Part shown: positions 42,560 through 53,249 of the stretch, piece after piece
Position numbering within the stretch: the first letter of the stretch is position 1
Layout: the number at the start of each line of letters is the position of its first letter
NCBI RefSeq assembly: GCF_023091745.1
Contig: NC_068926.1
Coordinates: forward strand, 65,036,001 to 65,100,000
Source of the DNA: Budorcas taxicolor
Taxonomy: Eukaryota > Chordata > Mammalia > Artiodactyla > Bovidae
DNA: 64,000 bases
Reading direction: 5' to 3'
The notes under the pieces: generated by a model
The model's input: the letters and a program-made list of their open reading frames with translations, nothing else
What the model was told of the DNA's origin: nothing
Databases searched by the model: none
Made by a program: the position numbers and the translations under genes

Positions 42560-43075
42560 TCTCTGCAGTTGTGGTTCACTCATCCTCTTTGTGTGTGGCA
42601 TCCCACGGTGTGAACATGCCACCCTTTGCTCATTTTGCTGTTAATGGGCATGCAGACAGTTTCAAGTGTGGGGCTCTCAGTGATCGTGGTGCTGTGAACA
42701 TTCTAGAACGTGTGTATTTGTGAACATAAGTACACACTTGTGCTGGGACTATGCCCAGAGGAAAGACTTCAGAGTCCAAGGCAGGGATGGGTAGTTTCCT
42801 GGAGAGTTGTGTCAACTTATTCAACTGCCCGCCCTGGGGAAGTTTCCAGAACCTCCATACCCTCAGCAACAGTAGATATGACAACTTTTACTGTAGGCGT
42901 TCTGGCGAATGTGTGAAACTGTCACATGGGGGTGTCAAATTGTGTACTTCACTCAACCCTGAAGAAGAGCACATTTTCGTTTGAATTTTAGCCACGGATA
43001 TTCTGTTGGAGAATGCGTGTTCACATCCTTTGCTCGCTTTTTCTGTCTTTTTTTTTATTACCACATTCTTTGTAG
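42560..43075 (-). mobile_element. Old L1 LINE ORF2 3' region, antisense
   Basis: Diverged reverse complement of L1: gctgttaatgggcatgcaga, gtggtgctgtgaacattcta, tgctgggactatgcccagag, tccataccctcagcaacag, gttctggcgaatgtgtgaa. Confidence 0.65.
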
Positions 43076-43141
43076 GCAATGCGCATTGCAGAAAACCTTT
43101 TCCACTCCATTTTACTGTTTCTTTCTCTTAATGGTGTCTAT

Positions 43142-44776
43142 CCAAGGGAACATTTCACGCAAAGATGGGCACAATAGAGGACAACAACAGCAAGGACCTA
43201 ACAGAAGCAGAAGAGATTAAGAAGTGGCATGAATACACAGAAAAACTATACAAAAAAGTTCTTAATGACCCAGATAACCACAGTGGTGTGGTCACTCACC
43301 TAGAGCCAGACATCCTGGAGTGTGGAGTCAAGTGGGCCCTAGCAAGCATTACTATGAATAGAGCCAGTGGAGGTGATGGAATTCTAGCTGAGCTATTTAA
43401 AATCCTAAAAGATGATGCTGTTAAAATGCTGTACTCAATATGCCAGCAAATTTGGAAAACTCAGCAGCGGTCACAGGACTGGGAAAGGTCAATTTTCATT
43501 CCAATCCCAAAGAAGGTCAATGCCAAAGAATGTTCAAATTACTGTACAGTTGGCCCTCATTTCACATGCTAGCAAGATTACGCTCAAAATTCTTCAAGCT
43601 AGGCTTCAGCAGTACATGAATCGAGAACTTCCAGATGTACCAAGTGGATTTAGAAAAGGCAGAGGAACCAGAAATCAAATTGCCACAATCCACTGGATCA
43701 TAGGAAAAGCAAGGGTATTCCAGAAAAACACCTACTTCTGCTTTGTTGACTATTCTAAAGCCTTTGGCTGTGTGGATCATAGCAAACTATGGAAAATTCT
43801 TGAAGAGATGGGAATACCAGACCACCTTACCTGTCTCCTGAGAAACTTGCATGCTGGTCCAGAAGCAACAGTTAGAATCATACGTGGAACAATGGACTGG
43901 TTCAAAATTGGGAAAGGAGGGCATCAAGGCTGTATATTGTCACTCTGCTTATTTAGCATTTATGCAGAGTACATCCTAGGAAATGCCAGGCTGGATTCAT
44001 CACAGATTGGAATTAAGATTGCCAGGAGAAATATCAATAACCTCAGATATGCAGATGATAGCACTGTAATGGCAGAAAGTGAATAGCAACTGAAGAGCCT
44101 CTTGATAAGGGTGAAAGAGGAGAGTGAAAAGTTGGCTTGAAATTCAACATTCAAAAAATCTGATGCCATCACTTCATGGCAAATAGATTGGGGGGGGAGG
44201 TGAAAACAGTGACAGATTTTATTTTCTTGGGCTCCAAAATCACTGCAATGACTGGAGCCATGAAATTAAAAGACGCTTGCTCCTTGGAAGAAAAGCAATG
44301 ACAAACCTAGACAGCATATTAAAAGGCAAAGACATCACTTTGCCGACAAAAGTCTGTATAGTCAAAGCTATGGTTTTTCAAGTAGTCATGTATGGATGTG
44401 AGAGGTGGACCATAAAGAAGGCTGAATGCTGAAGAACTGATGTTTTCGAACTATGGTTCTGGAGAAGACTCTTGAGAGTCCCTCGGACTGCAAGGAGATC
44501 AAACCAGTCAATCTGAAAGGAAATTAACCCTGAATAGTCTTTGGAAGAACTGATGTTGAAGCTGAAGCTCCAATACTTTGGCCACCTCATGCAAAGAACC
44601 GACTCATTGGAAAAGACTCTGATGCTGGGAAAGATTGAGGAGAAGGGGGCAGCTGAGGATGAGATGGTTGGTTGGCATCACTGGCTCAATGGATATGAAT
44701 TGAAACAAACTCTGGGATACAGTGAAGGACAGGGAAGCCTGGTGTGCTGCAGTTCGTGAGGCCGCAGGGGCAGACA
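43142..44776 (+). mobile_element. BovB LINE, 5'-truncated, RT frame broken
   Basis: The longest BovB 5' extent in the window; it starts at gggaacatttcacgcaaaga and includes the RRWQEYTEELYKKDLHD-equivalent segment upstream of the RT. Frame one (43165-43572) shifts near 43540 to frame two (43412-44086). This second frame carries motif A (FCFVDYSKAFG), motif B and YADD at 44048-44059, then stops at 44084. Several further stops and indels follow. Ends without the usual tgaac tail (cagacataatttgg). Confidence 0.94.
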
Positions 44777-44869
44777 TAATTTGGTAAAGGAAAAACAAAC
44801 AAAATTGTTGAATGGAAGTTCTTCATTTTAAAATAGTCCATTTTTCCCCTGCATGGTGAGCACAGTTTT

Positions 44870-45095
44870 ATCCTAGTTATGCAGTCTTTGCCTGCCTACT
44901 CCCGAAGTTACGGAAACATTCTCTTAGGTTTCATTCGACAACTGTATATTCTATCTCATGTAAGTAGAGACACAATAAATCTGGAACCGATTTTTGGGTT
45001 TGATTTTGAGGTCCAGTTAAATATTTCCATATGGAAAAATGAGCCAGTATCTCTTTATTGAAAAGTATCATCAAATTTATTTTTGTTTTCATTTC
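44870..45095 (-). mobile_element. Old L1 LINE fragment, antisense
   Basis: gtctttgcctgcctactccc, attctcttaggtttcattc, and tatctctttattgaaaag follow the reverse-complement L1 ORF2 order (tgcctacccc, tattctcctatg, ccatttattgaaaag). It is bracketed by two BovB insertions. Confidence 0.55.
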
Positions 45096-45099
45096 CAAG

Positions 45100-45520
45100 A
45101 ATGAGGTGTACAGATGTGAGAGTTGGACCAGAAAGAAGGCTGAGCACCAAAGAATCGATACTTTTGAGTTGCGGTGCTGGAGAAGACTCTTGAGAGTCCC
45201 TCAGACTGCAAGGAGATCAAAGCAGTCAATCCTAAAAGAAATCAACACTAAATATTCATTGGAAGGACTGATGCCGAAGCTCCAATACTTTGGCCACCTG
45301 ATGCAAAGAGCCGACTTACTGGGAAAGATCCTGATGCTGGGAAAGGTTGAGGGCAGGAGGAGAAGGGGGCAGCAGAGGATGAGATGGTTGGATGGCATCA
45401 CCAACTCAAGGGACATGAATCTGAGCCAAATTCCAGGAGATAATAAAGGACAGGGAAACTTGGAGTGCTGCAGTCCATGGGGCTGCAAAGAGTTGGACAC
45501 AACTTAGCAGCTGAGCGACA
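45100..45520 (+). mobile_element. BovB LINE 3' fragment
   Basis: Begins at the RCESWTRKKAEH block and is open (45058-45507) through LLRVPQTARRSKQSILKE and the arginine-rich tail. Ends agcagctgagcgac. An in-frame loss near 45275 removes the leucine-lysine pair of the KLKLQYFGH block. Confidence 0.92.
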
Positions 45521-45555
45521 TCGTCTTTAAGTGCCTGTTGTAGAGGCTGCAGCAG

Positions 45556-45765
45556 TGTGTCCATTTATTCAGCCAACATTAACTGAGCTCATACTTTATG
45601 CCAAGCCCTGTGCTGGGCACTGTGGACATGTGGGCACTGCCCTCAGCTTCCGTGGGGAGTGGACACGGGACAAACTGCCCACTGAATGGGTCTGTCTGCT
45701 TCACTTCTGTATTCTCCAAGCCCCACATGGTGCTAGCACACAGTAAGAGCTCAATAAATTCCAAC
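45556..45765 (+). mobile_element. L2 LINE 3' fragments
   Basis: tttattcagccaacattaac, gccctgtgctgggcactgtg, then tgctagcacacagtaagagc and tcaataaattcc. Confidence 0.65.
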
Positions 45766-45839
45766 TCCTTTGGATGACAGGATAATACTCCAGCTCTGGC
45801 ACCCAGACTTGGACGAAAACTTCATCAAGCCACAGCCTG

Positions 45840-46000
45840 CCCAGTCCCTGCTCTGTGGCTCTCAGCAGGTCACATCCTCTCTCTGAGACTCAATTTCCTG
45901 GTATGTAATGGGAACTTGCATCGCAGGGTCTTGGGCATGGGGTAGGGTGGGGTTAAGTAGCTAATCCGTGAAAAGAGTCTGGCACATCCTGAATGTGCGA
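45840..46000 (+). mobile_element. MIR SINE
   Basis: ctctgtggctctcagcaggt, cacatcctctctctgagact, agagtctggcacatcctgaa. Confidence 0.6.
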
Positions 46001-46530
46001 CAAGGTATACCTTTGGAGTTAATACTGTCAGCATGATGTCCACAAGCCCTGGTAAATGTTCTGATCCCTCCTAGAAAATCAGGACCACATCACTTCTCTG
46101 TCTTGTCTGCACTAGGATCTTAAGGGATCAGAAATGTGTCAGGTGGGTATAGAGCAGCATCTAGTGGAGAAGGGGGAAAAATGTTACAAAGTGTCACAAG
46201 GATATTTAGAAGAGGAAGTTCTCCAGGCTGGCAGAGAAGCCAGGAAGGTAATGGGCACGGGCTGGTGTCCTCAGCACGGAAGGTATAAAAGGCGCCCTTG
46301 GCAGCACCCAGGACTCCCTCCCAAGCATCTGCCTGAGCCTCAAAGTTCTAACGAGGGATATCCCCCCACCTGTCTCTTGGCTTCCCTGGGTGCTGAGTCT
46401 CTGGGTCCTGTGGGCTCAGAGGCTCATCTTTCAGGTTCTGCTCCATCTTCCCCGTGTCCAGCTAAGGGCACTGCCTCCGCTGATCCCAAGTCCCCGGCGC
46501 TCAAGATAATTAAGACTCTGTGTTAGTAAT
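46001..46530 (+). other. Unique DNA with an orphan TATA box and open frame
   Basis: ggtataaaaggcgcc (around 46281-46295) is a canonical TATA element. A 130-codon frame (46134-46526) spans it and so cannot start from it. No known domain or signal peptide. It may instead be an unrecognised LTR or a lone promoter-like word. Confidence 0.3.
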
Positions 46531-47220
46531 ACTCAAACACTCCTTTCTGTTTCCACATTTTGCTACTCAGAGTGCAGTAGTTAATCTAGGGCCTGACTCC
46601 AGGCTTTTGTTTTCCATGTCTGTAAACACATCAGACAATTCTCTGCATGGTCCTGACAGGTCATAGTGTAACCGAAGGTAGGGTCTGGCTGCTCAAGGCC
46701 AGGTTGGTGGAAAGTTTGCTCCATTTTGGATACTGGCAACCAGGGAATGGGGGGTGGGGAGGGTGGACCCCTGTCCAAAGGCCAACTCCCCCCACTGACA
46801 ACCAGTGGGCAAATCTTTTATAGGCTGAGGGAGGGGGCTACATGCAGAAACAGCACAGTCAGCTCTGACATCCATCTTGAGCTGGTCGTTGGTAGTCTGA
46901 TCAGCATCATCTTGTTTTAAGCACAGTTAATCTTCAGTAACGTGGTTGCTTTACTTCCATTTCTTGAGGCCAGTTCTCAGAATCGTGGCAGCGTATGTCG
47001 GGGCTATAGTCTATGTGGTGGGGGTTTCAGGATCTATCAGACAGCCCACAGGATGTGGCTCGGAATTTTGTCTATAGCCCATGGGAAGGAGCTAAAGGTC
47101 CTTGGCTATACTTCATGAGTAAACTATTATTATTTGATCTTCTTTAACAGTTTTCATTTGTTTCTGCGTGTTCTCATTTCTCAGATTAACCTCATATTCT
47201 TTGGTTGAAGTTTTCCACAG
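46531..47220. other. Unclassified; possible ruminant ERV-like or other interspersed repeat
   Basis: 46600-47220 reads like dispersed repeat DNA (gagctggtcgttggtagtct, gatcagcatcatcttgttt, cttcatgagtaaactattat), but the family is not certain and no coding segment is preserved. Confidence 0.3.
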
Positions 47221-47583
47221 ACAAAAGGCAGGCAGAGGACGCGGGGTGCAAGGACCATAGCATCCCACTCCATTTCAGTAGGTACGCGGCACCTTCATGT
47301 GACGGGGTCAGGCAGGGCCGCTGTAGGTTCAGATCATAGCTGTACTAGAAGCAAGACCAGTGAAGCCTTCTTCAATAATGTCTCACAAAGTCTTCCGCTC
47401 TGGGAACATGGGCGCTCTTTCCCTTTATTCCTGTCTTCTGTATTTTGGTTCAGCCATATTATGCAGTTTGCAGGAGATGGGATATCTCTGCAGATGGCAA
47501 TATGGGGACAGAGGCACCGTCGCTGGACATCTGTAGGTGTCTGTGGACAGGAGGAAGATGTGGAACTAAAAGGTAGACTCTTT
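47221..47583. other. Unique DNA
   Basis: No gene recognised. MIR-like words near 47310-47350 only. Confidence 0.35.
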
Positions 47584-47798
47584 TCCAGGTGCCACTAGGG
47601 GTAAAGGATCCATGTGCCACTGCAGCAGATGCAAGATATGCGGGTTCGATCCCTGGGTCAGGAAGATCCCCGGGAGTATGAAGCGGCAATCCGCTCCAGT
47701 ATTCTTGCCTGGTGAATCCCATTGACAGAGGGGCCTGCTGGGCTACCGCCCATGGGGCCACGAAGAGTCAGACATGACTGAGCGACTAAGCACACATT
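47584..47798 (+). mobile_element. Bov-tA SINE
   Basis: Head ccaggtgccactaggggtaa, intact B-box ggttcgatccctgg, Bov-A body to gactgagcgactaagcacac. Confidence 0.86.
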
Positions 47799-48066
47799 TT
47801 CCATATTATGTGGGAGGTGAGGCCTTAAGCAAAATGAACAGGAGTGATGAATCTACAGATATCCGGGAAGAAACTGGCCTGATTAACTTGACTGATTAAA
47901 TTGTGCTTAATTTGTGAAACAACAGTTTTCAAATTACGAATGACTTGAACATAATCTGTTTTTCCCCCACCTAAAAAATGTATCGTAAGTATCTTTTCTT
48001 TGTATACTTTTTTTTTTTCAGTAAGACCAAATTTTGGTCCTATTTGATAATGATTTATCATGTGAT
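47799..48066. other. Unique DNA
   Basis: No feature recognised. Confidence 0.4.
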
Positions 48067-48355
48067 TAACAGACACAGAGAAGAGACTTGTGTTTGCCAA
48101 GGAGTTGGAGCATGAGGGAGGAATGGATTGGGGGTTTAGGATTAACAGATGCAAACAATTATATATAGGATGGATAAACAAGGTCCTATTGTATAGACCT
48201 TATATATTCAATATCCTATCATTGAACCATAATGAAAAAGTATATGAAAATGTGTGTGTGTATATATATATAAGAATCTCTTTGCTGTACAGTAAAAATT
48301 AACACATTGTAAATCAACTATACTTCAATAAAATTTTAATTTTTTAAATATTAAA
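48067..48355 (+). mobile_element. L1 LINE 3' end
   Basis: L1 3' UTR: agacttgtgtttgccaagga, ggaatggattgggggtttag, acaaggtcctattgtataga, atctctttgctgtacagtaa, tcaactatacttcaataaaa. Its tata run is only about 20 bp, unlike the copy at 41080. Confidence 0.88.
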
Positions 48356-48812
48356 AAAATACGATTAGAAGATTCCTACAGAGTCAATGTTTTAGCAAAG
48401 GAAATAAAGACCTGGGACATGGCTGTAAGAGGTCAGGTTAATTCTAAGTGGTTGGATTAAACTGTATTTCATCTATAATCACTGCTCACTTTTTGCAGGA
48501 TTCTTTGGTCATTGTAAAGACATAGCCCAGCCCTCCTGTATTATCTAAGAAAAGTTGAAAAAGACACATCTCTAGAAAGTGTGCCCCATGTTCTGTGAGG
48601 CAGGGGTTCAATTTCCTGTGGGAAAACAGAAGATAGTGAAGATAATTTATCTCAACATAAGGACAAGTTTATGTAGGAAGCAACCATTGAGCTGGGCTTT
48701 GAGTTTTCATGGAGTTTTCTCAGCCAAACTCGCTCATCTCTGGGATGAAGGGAGGGTATGTTGATGCTATTGGAAGAGTGGAAACAACATAGGCTGTTTA
48801 TTAACCCTGTTA
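48356..48812. other. Unique DNA
   Basis: No gene or repeat recognised. Confidence 0.4.
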
Positions 48813-48875
48813 GTGTAGCTTGTAGGGAATACCAGGACCTTGATAACCAGGATAATGGGCAAATGCACAGTATGT

Positions 48876-48889
48876 CCACCAGGTGGCGC
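48876..48889 (+). promoter_or_regulatory. CTCF-like core motif, copy 1
   Basis: ccaccaggtggcgc fits the CTCF core CCNCNAGGNGGCGC. Confidence 0.6.
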
Positions 48890-48973
48890 GAGGACAGTAT
48901 TCTGTGACCCGTGTAGCTTGTAGGAAATACAAAGACCTTGATAACCAGGGTAATGGGCAAATAAACAGTATGT

Positions 48974-48987
48974 CCACCAGGTGGCGC
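48974..48987 (+). promoter_or_regulatory. CTCF-like core motif, copy 2
   Basis: Identical ccaccaggtggcgc, 98 bp downstream of copy 1 and in the same orientation. Confidence 0.6.
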
Positions 48988-49008
48988 AAGGACACTATTC
49001 TGTGACCG

Positions 49009-49215
49009 TGTGAAAATGAAGTCACTCAGTCGTGTCCGACTCTTTGCGACCCCATGGGCTATAGCCTACCAGGCTCCTCCCTCCCTGGGATTCTCCAGGC
49101 AAGAGTACTGGAGTGGGTTGCCATTTCCTTCTCCAGGGGATCTTCCCGACCCAGGGATCGAACCTGGGTCTCCCGCATTCCAGGCAGACGCTTTAACTGC
49201 TGAGCCACCAAGGAA
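49009..49215 (-). mobile_element. Bov-tA SINE
   Basis: Reverse-oriented: gtgaaaatgaagtcactcag, Bov-A body, reverse B-box ccagggatcgaacctggg, head gctgagccaccaaggaagc. Confidence 0.88.
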
Positions 49216-49585
49216 GCGAAGCTGTATCCATTTGCTCGCAGCGCTCTCAAACAGCTGTGCTGAGCATCGTGTGTGGTGTGGGATGGCTGGGTGCTGGGGC
49301 CAGGGTGAAAACAGTCACGGTTTAGGGGAAAGTAACAGAGGGCAAGGAACTGATGTCTTAGAGCGATGACCGGTTAGGCCCGACAGTTTTCCCGTCCCGG
49401 CAGTGAAACCACGTATGGTCCTAACTAAGCAAGACACTGGGAGAGCACAGTCCCCAGCAGAGACGTGCGGAAAGGCAGCCGTGTGACCAAGGAGACGCCG
49501 ACCCTGGTGGGGAAGCACAGGGTGGAACCTTCAGAGAATCGGCCCAGGATAGGTGGGAACTGTGGGTGAATGCCCACCACTTGGC
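49216..49585. other. Unique DNA
   Basis: No gene or repeat recognised. Confidence 0.4.
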
Positions 49586-50433
49586 AGTACATCATGAGAA
49601 ACACTGGGCTGGATGAAGCACAAGCTGGAATCAAGATTGCGGGGAGAAATATCAATAACCTCAGATATGCAGATGACACCACCCTTATGGCAGAAAGCGA
49701 AGAAGAACTAAAGAGCCTCTTGATGAAAGTGAAAGAGTGAAAAAGCTGGCTTAAAGCTCAACATTCAGAAAACTAAGATCTCAGCATCCGGTCCCACCAC
49801 TTCATGGCAAATAGATGGTGAAACAGTGGAAACAGTGGCAGACTATTTGGCGGGGAGGGCTCTCAAATCACTGTAGATGGTGACTGCAGCCATGAAATTA
49901 AAAGACGCTTACTCCTTGGAAGGAAAGTTATGACCAACCTAAACAGCATATTAAAAAGCAGAGACATTATCTTGCCAACAAATGTCCATCTAGTCAAAGC
50001 TATGGTTTTTCCAATGGTCATGCATGGTTGTGAGAGTGGGCTATAAAGAAACCTGAGTGCCGAAGAACTGATGCTTTTGAACTGTGGTGTTGGAGAAGAC
50101 TCTTGAGAGTCCCTTGGACTGCAAGGAGATCAAACCAGTCAATCCTAAAGGAAATCAGCCCTGAATATTCATTGGAAGGACTGATGCTAAAGCTGAAACT
50201 CCAATACTTTGGCCACCTGATGCGAAGAAATGACTCATTAGAAAAGACCCTGATGCTGGGAAACATTGAAGGTGGGAGGAGAAGGGGATGACAGAGGATC
50301 AGGTGGTTGGATGGCATCACTGACTCAATGGACATGAGTTTGAGTAAACTCCGAGCATTGGGGATGGACAGGGAAGCCTGGCATGCTGCAGTCCATGAGG
50401 TTGCAAAGAGTTGGACACAACTGAGTGACTGAA
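49586..50433 (+). mobile_element. BovB LINE 3' fragment
   Basis: Starts just upstream of the YADD box (ctcagatatgcagatgacac near 49660) and runs to tgagtgactgaact. Indels at about 49735 and 49845 and stops break the frame. Confidence 0.94.
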
Positions 50434-50718
50434 CTACGGCACCCAGTGGAGGGTTGATGGGAGGCTGTGGTTGAGGCGGCACTGCCAGGCCCCATCTGAA
50501 GGGCACCAGGAGCAACCTAGGCAATGGGTGGGCTGTGCAGCAGCTGGTCAGAGCCTCAGGCATCAGGTGTGCCAAGCTTTCAGATTTTGCTTACTACTTT
50601 TATTTTGTGAATGATGGAAATATTGATGGCAACATCAGTTAAAATTCACTTTGTTTTGCCAATAGCCCAAATTGACCTTGTCTAGTCTTTTAAAATTATA
50701 TACAAATTCCCATCGTTA
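50434..50718. other. Unique DNA
   Basis: No feature recognised. Confidence 0.4.
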
Positions 50719-50833
50719 TTATTTGGCTGTGCCACACAGCTTGTGGGGTCTTAGTTCCCTGACCAGGGACTGAACCCAGGCCCTCAGTAGTGAAAGCATG
50801 GAGTCCTAACCACTGGAGAGCCAGAGTATTCCT
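50719..50833 (-). mobile_element. CHR-type tRNA-Glu SINE
   Basis: Reverse-oriented: ttggctgtgccacacagctt, ggtcttagttccctgaccag, reverse B-box (ggactgaacccagg), head taaccactggagagcc. Confidence 0.86.
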
Positions 50834-51030
50834 TATGTACATGTTACTTTTATGTTAAGAAAATTTCCAAATTGTGTTACATTTTTAAAACAATATTATT
50901 TTCAAAACTTGTATTTTGGGGAACTTCTTTTGAGTGTTTCCAAGCTCGCCACGTATTGCTTTCAGCCAGTGTTTGTTGATGTCACTTTGACGTTGAGGAA
51001 GAGGGTTATATTGTCAACAAAATGAAATTT

Positions 51031-51352
51031 AGGGACGTTCTGGAGGTCCAGTGGTTAAGAATCCACCTCTGAATGCGAGGGACACAGGTTCAGTCCCTAC
51101 TCTGGGGAGTTTCCACATGGCTTGGAGCAACTAGGCCTGTGCACCGCAACTACTGAGTCTGTGCTCTAAAGCCTGCGAGCTGGAGTTGAGCCCAGGGCAC
51201 AGCTACTGAAGCCTGTGCGCTCTAGAGCCCCTGCTCTGTGGCAACAGAAGCCACTGCAGTGAGAAGCCCGTGCACCAGACCTAGAGTAGCCCCAGCCAGC
51301 CACAGCTAGAGAAAGCCCACACGCAGCCACAAAAAGCCAGGGCAGCCTTTTA
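51031..51352 (+). mobile_element. CHR-2-type tRNA-Glu SINE, near full length
   Basis: Head agggacgttctggaggtcca, B-box ggttcagtccctac, then the long repetitive body (gcaactactgagtctgtgct, gagaagcccgtgcaccag, agagaaagcccacacgcagc). Confidence 0.88.
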
Positions 51353-51393
51353 AAAACATAGACATTCCACTTCATTGCTGCATGTATGTGTAT

Positions 51394-51606
51394 AGTGTTA
51401 GTTGCTCAGTCATGTCCAGCTCTTTGTGACCCCATGGACTGTAGCCCACCAGGCTCCTCTGTCCATGGAATCCTTCAGGCAGGAATACTAGAGTAGGTAG
51501 CCATTTCCTCCTCCAGGGGGTCTTCCCAACCCAGTAATCTAACCCTCAACTCTTTCATCTCCTGCACTGGCAGACAGGTTCTTTATCAGCTGAGCCACCA
51601 GGGAAG
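51394..51606 (-). mobile_element. Bov-tA SINE
   Basis: Reverse-oriented: agtgttagttgctcagtcat, Bov-A body, decayed B-box (cccagtaatctaacc), tRNA head gctgagccaccagggaag. Confidence 0.87.
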
Positions 51607-51809
51607 ACAGTACATATAACATATATAATCAGTACATTATAAATATATATGTGTGTATAAGTATAACATTAGACATATATGTGTTTGTATATAAATATTT
51701 CATGCTTAATCTTTAGCCAGTGCAATATTGGGCTTAAAAAAAAGACTTTCATTTCAACTTCACTTTGATGACTTTTTAAAGATTTAAGAAGTTCATTATC
51801 ATATAAACC

Positions 51810-52676
51810 ATACCAATGTTTTCCTAGGTTAGTCTCGCAAGGCAATAGAAATAAAAGCAAAAACAAACACATGTGGCCTAATCAAACTTACAAGTTTTTA
51901 TACAGCAAAGGAAACCATAAACAAAATGAAAAGACAGCCTATGGACTGGAAGAAAATATATGCAAATGATGCCATGACCAGGGCTTAATTTCCAAAATAT
52001 ACAAACAGCTCACGCAACTCAATAACAAGAAAACAAAGAGCCCCATCTACAAATGGGCAGAAGACCTAAATGTTGCTGTTGTTTAGTCACAAAGTTGTAT
52101 CCAACCAAAGATGACGTATATATGGCCAATAGGCCTATGAAGAGATACTCAATGTCGATAATTTTCAGAGAAATGCAGACCAAAACTACAGTGAGGTATC
52201 ACCATACAGTGGTCAGAATGGCCACTATTAAAAAGTCTACAAATCAATGCTGGAGAGGGGGTGGAGAAAAGGCAACACTCATATTGTTGGTGGGAATGTA
52301 AATTGATGCAACCACTATGGAAGACAACTTGGAGGTTCCTCAGAAAAAAAAACTAAAATAGAGCTGCTATATTGATCCTGCAATCCCCCTCCTGGGCATA
52401 TGTCTGGACAAAACTATAATTCAAAAAGGCGCATGTACCCCAGTGTTCATTGCAGCACTGTTCGCAATAGCCAAGACATGGAAATAACATAAATGTCCAT
52501 CACCAGATGAATGGATAAAGAAGATATGATACATACATACAGTGGAATACTACTCACCCATTAGAGAGAGCGAAATAATGCCGCTTGTAGCAACACCGAT
52601 GGACTCAGAGACTGCCGTGCTGAGTGAAGTCAGAGGAGGATGAAGACCCTGTCACTGTTGTGTGGAATCTAAAGCG
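51810..52676 (+). mobile_element. L1 LINE ORF2 C-terminal region, decayed
   Basis: aatagaaataaaagcaaaaa, aagaaaatatatgcaaatga, aatttccaaaatatacaaac, tggccaataggcctatgaag, caatagccaagacatgg, atggataaagaagatatgat. A roughly 30-bp SINE/BovB tail remnant replaces L1 sequence at 52070-52102. The L1 3' UTR continues after the CHR SINE. Confidence 0.85.
52070..52102 (-). mobile_element. Very short Bov-tA/BovB 3' tail remnant
   Basis: ttgctgttgtttagtcacaa then agttgtatcca is the reverse complement of the Bov SINE/BovB 3' end, replacing about ten bases of the L1. Confidence 0.6.
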
Positions 52677-52684
52677 TGACACAG

Positions 52685-53086
52685 GACTGCTCTGGTGGTC
52701 CAGTGGTTAAGAATCTGCCTGCCAATGTAGGGGATGTGAGTTCCATCCCTGCTCCAGGAAGATTGCATATGCCATGGGGCAACAAAGGCCATGGACCAAA
52801 CATATGCCCAGGAGGGGGATTGCAGGGGCAATACGGCAGCTCTGTTTTAGTCTTTTTTCTGAGGAACTTCCAGATTGTCTTCATTAGCGGCTGCATCAGT
52901 TTATATTCCCACCAACAATATGAGTGTTCACAACTGCTGAAGCCCACATACCCTACAGTCTGTGCTCTGCAACGTGAGAAGTCGTGGCAATGAGAAGCCC
53001 AAGCACCGCAACTCGGATGTAGCCCCCACTCCGTGGGACTAGAGAAAGCCCAAGCACAGCCAAAAATAGAGTTAAATCCTTTAAAA
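52685..53086 (+). mobile_element. CHR-2-type SINE containing an inverted L1 insert
   Basis: Head gactgctctggtggtccagt, decayed B-box (agttccatccctgc), body gccatggggcaacaaaggc, then an insert (52796-52928), then the rest (ctctgcaacgtgagaagtcg, gagaaagcccaagcacagcc). tgacacag flanks it (52677-52684, 53087-53094), placing it in the L1 3' UTR. Confidence 0.85.
52796..52928 (-). repeat. Inverted copy of the L1 segment 52274-52406
   Basis: The reverse complement aligns over 133 bp with 52274-52406, with about 16 mismatches and one single-base gap counted by eye (roughly 88 percent). Both share the unusual word caatccccctcctgggcata. It has no A tail or target duplication of its own and sits within a SINE body. 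Confidence 0.85.
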
Positions 53087-53094
53087 TGACACAG

Positions 53095-53249
53095 ATAGGT
53101 ACGAGTGAAGTGTGAGATGCGGAAAAGACACTGGAAAGGACTGTGGACAACTGAGCTAGAAGACAGGGTAAATGCACACACAGATAGTCTATCGTGACTG
53201 CTGTCCGCGGAGGCTTGAGTGATGCTCTCCAGGCATCCTCACACATTCT
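53095..53249. other. Unassigned DNA between L1 units
   Basis: The start (ataggtacgagtgaagtg) may be decayed L1 3' UTR; the rest is unassigned. Confidence 0.3.

Larger units (their letters stand above)
48813..49008 (+). repeat. Tandem duplication, two 98-bp units each with a CTCF-like motif
   Basis: Unit 1 is 48813-48910, unit 2 is 48911-49008. Both read gtgtagcttgtagg, accttgataaccagg, taatgggcaaat, cagtatgtccaccaggtggc and tattctgtgacc. The units differ at only a handful of positions. A reverse Bov-tA begins at the end of unit 2. Confidence 0.95.

Noticed and set aside
46600..47220. Second complete ERV LTR
   Set aside because: Some words look repeat-like, but neither TG...CA ends nor flanking duplications could be found, so no LTR was called.
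48810..49025. CRISPR-like array in the tandem repeat
   Set aside because: Only two near-identical 98-bp units, no spacer pattern, and the genome is mammalian.
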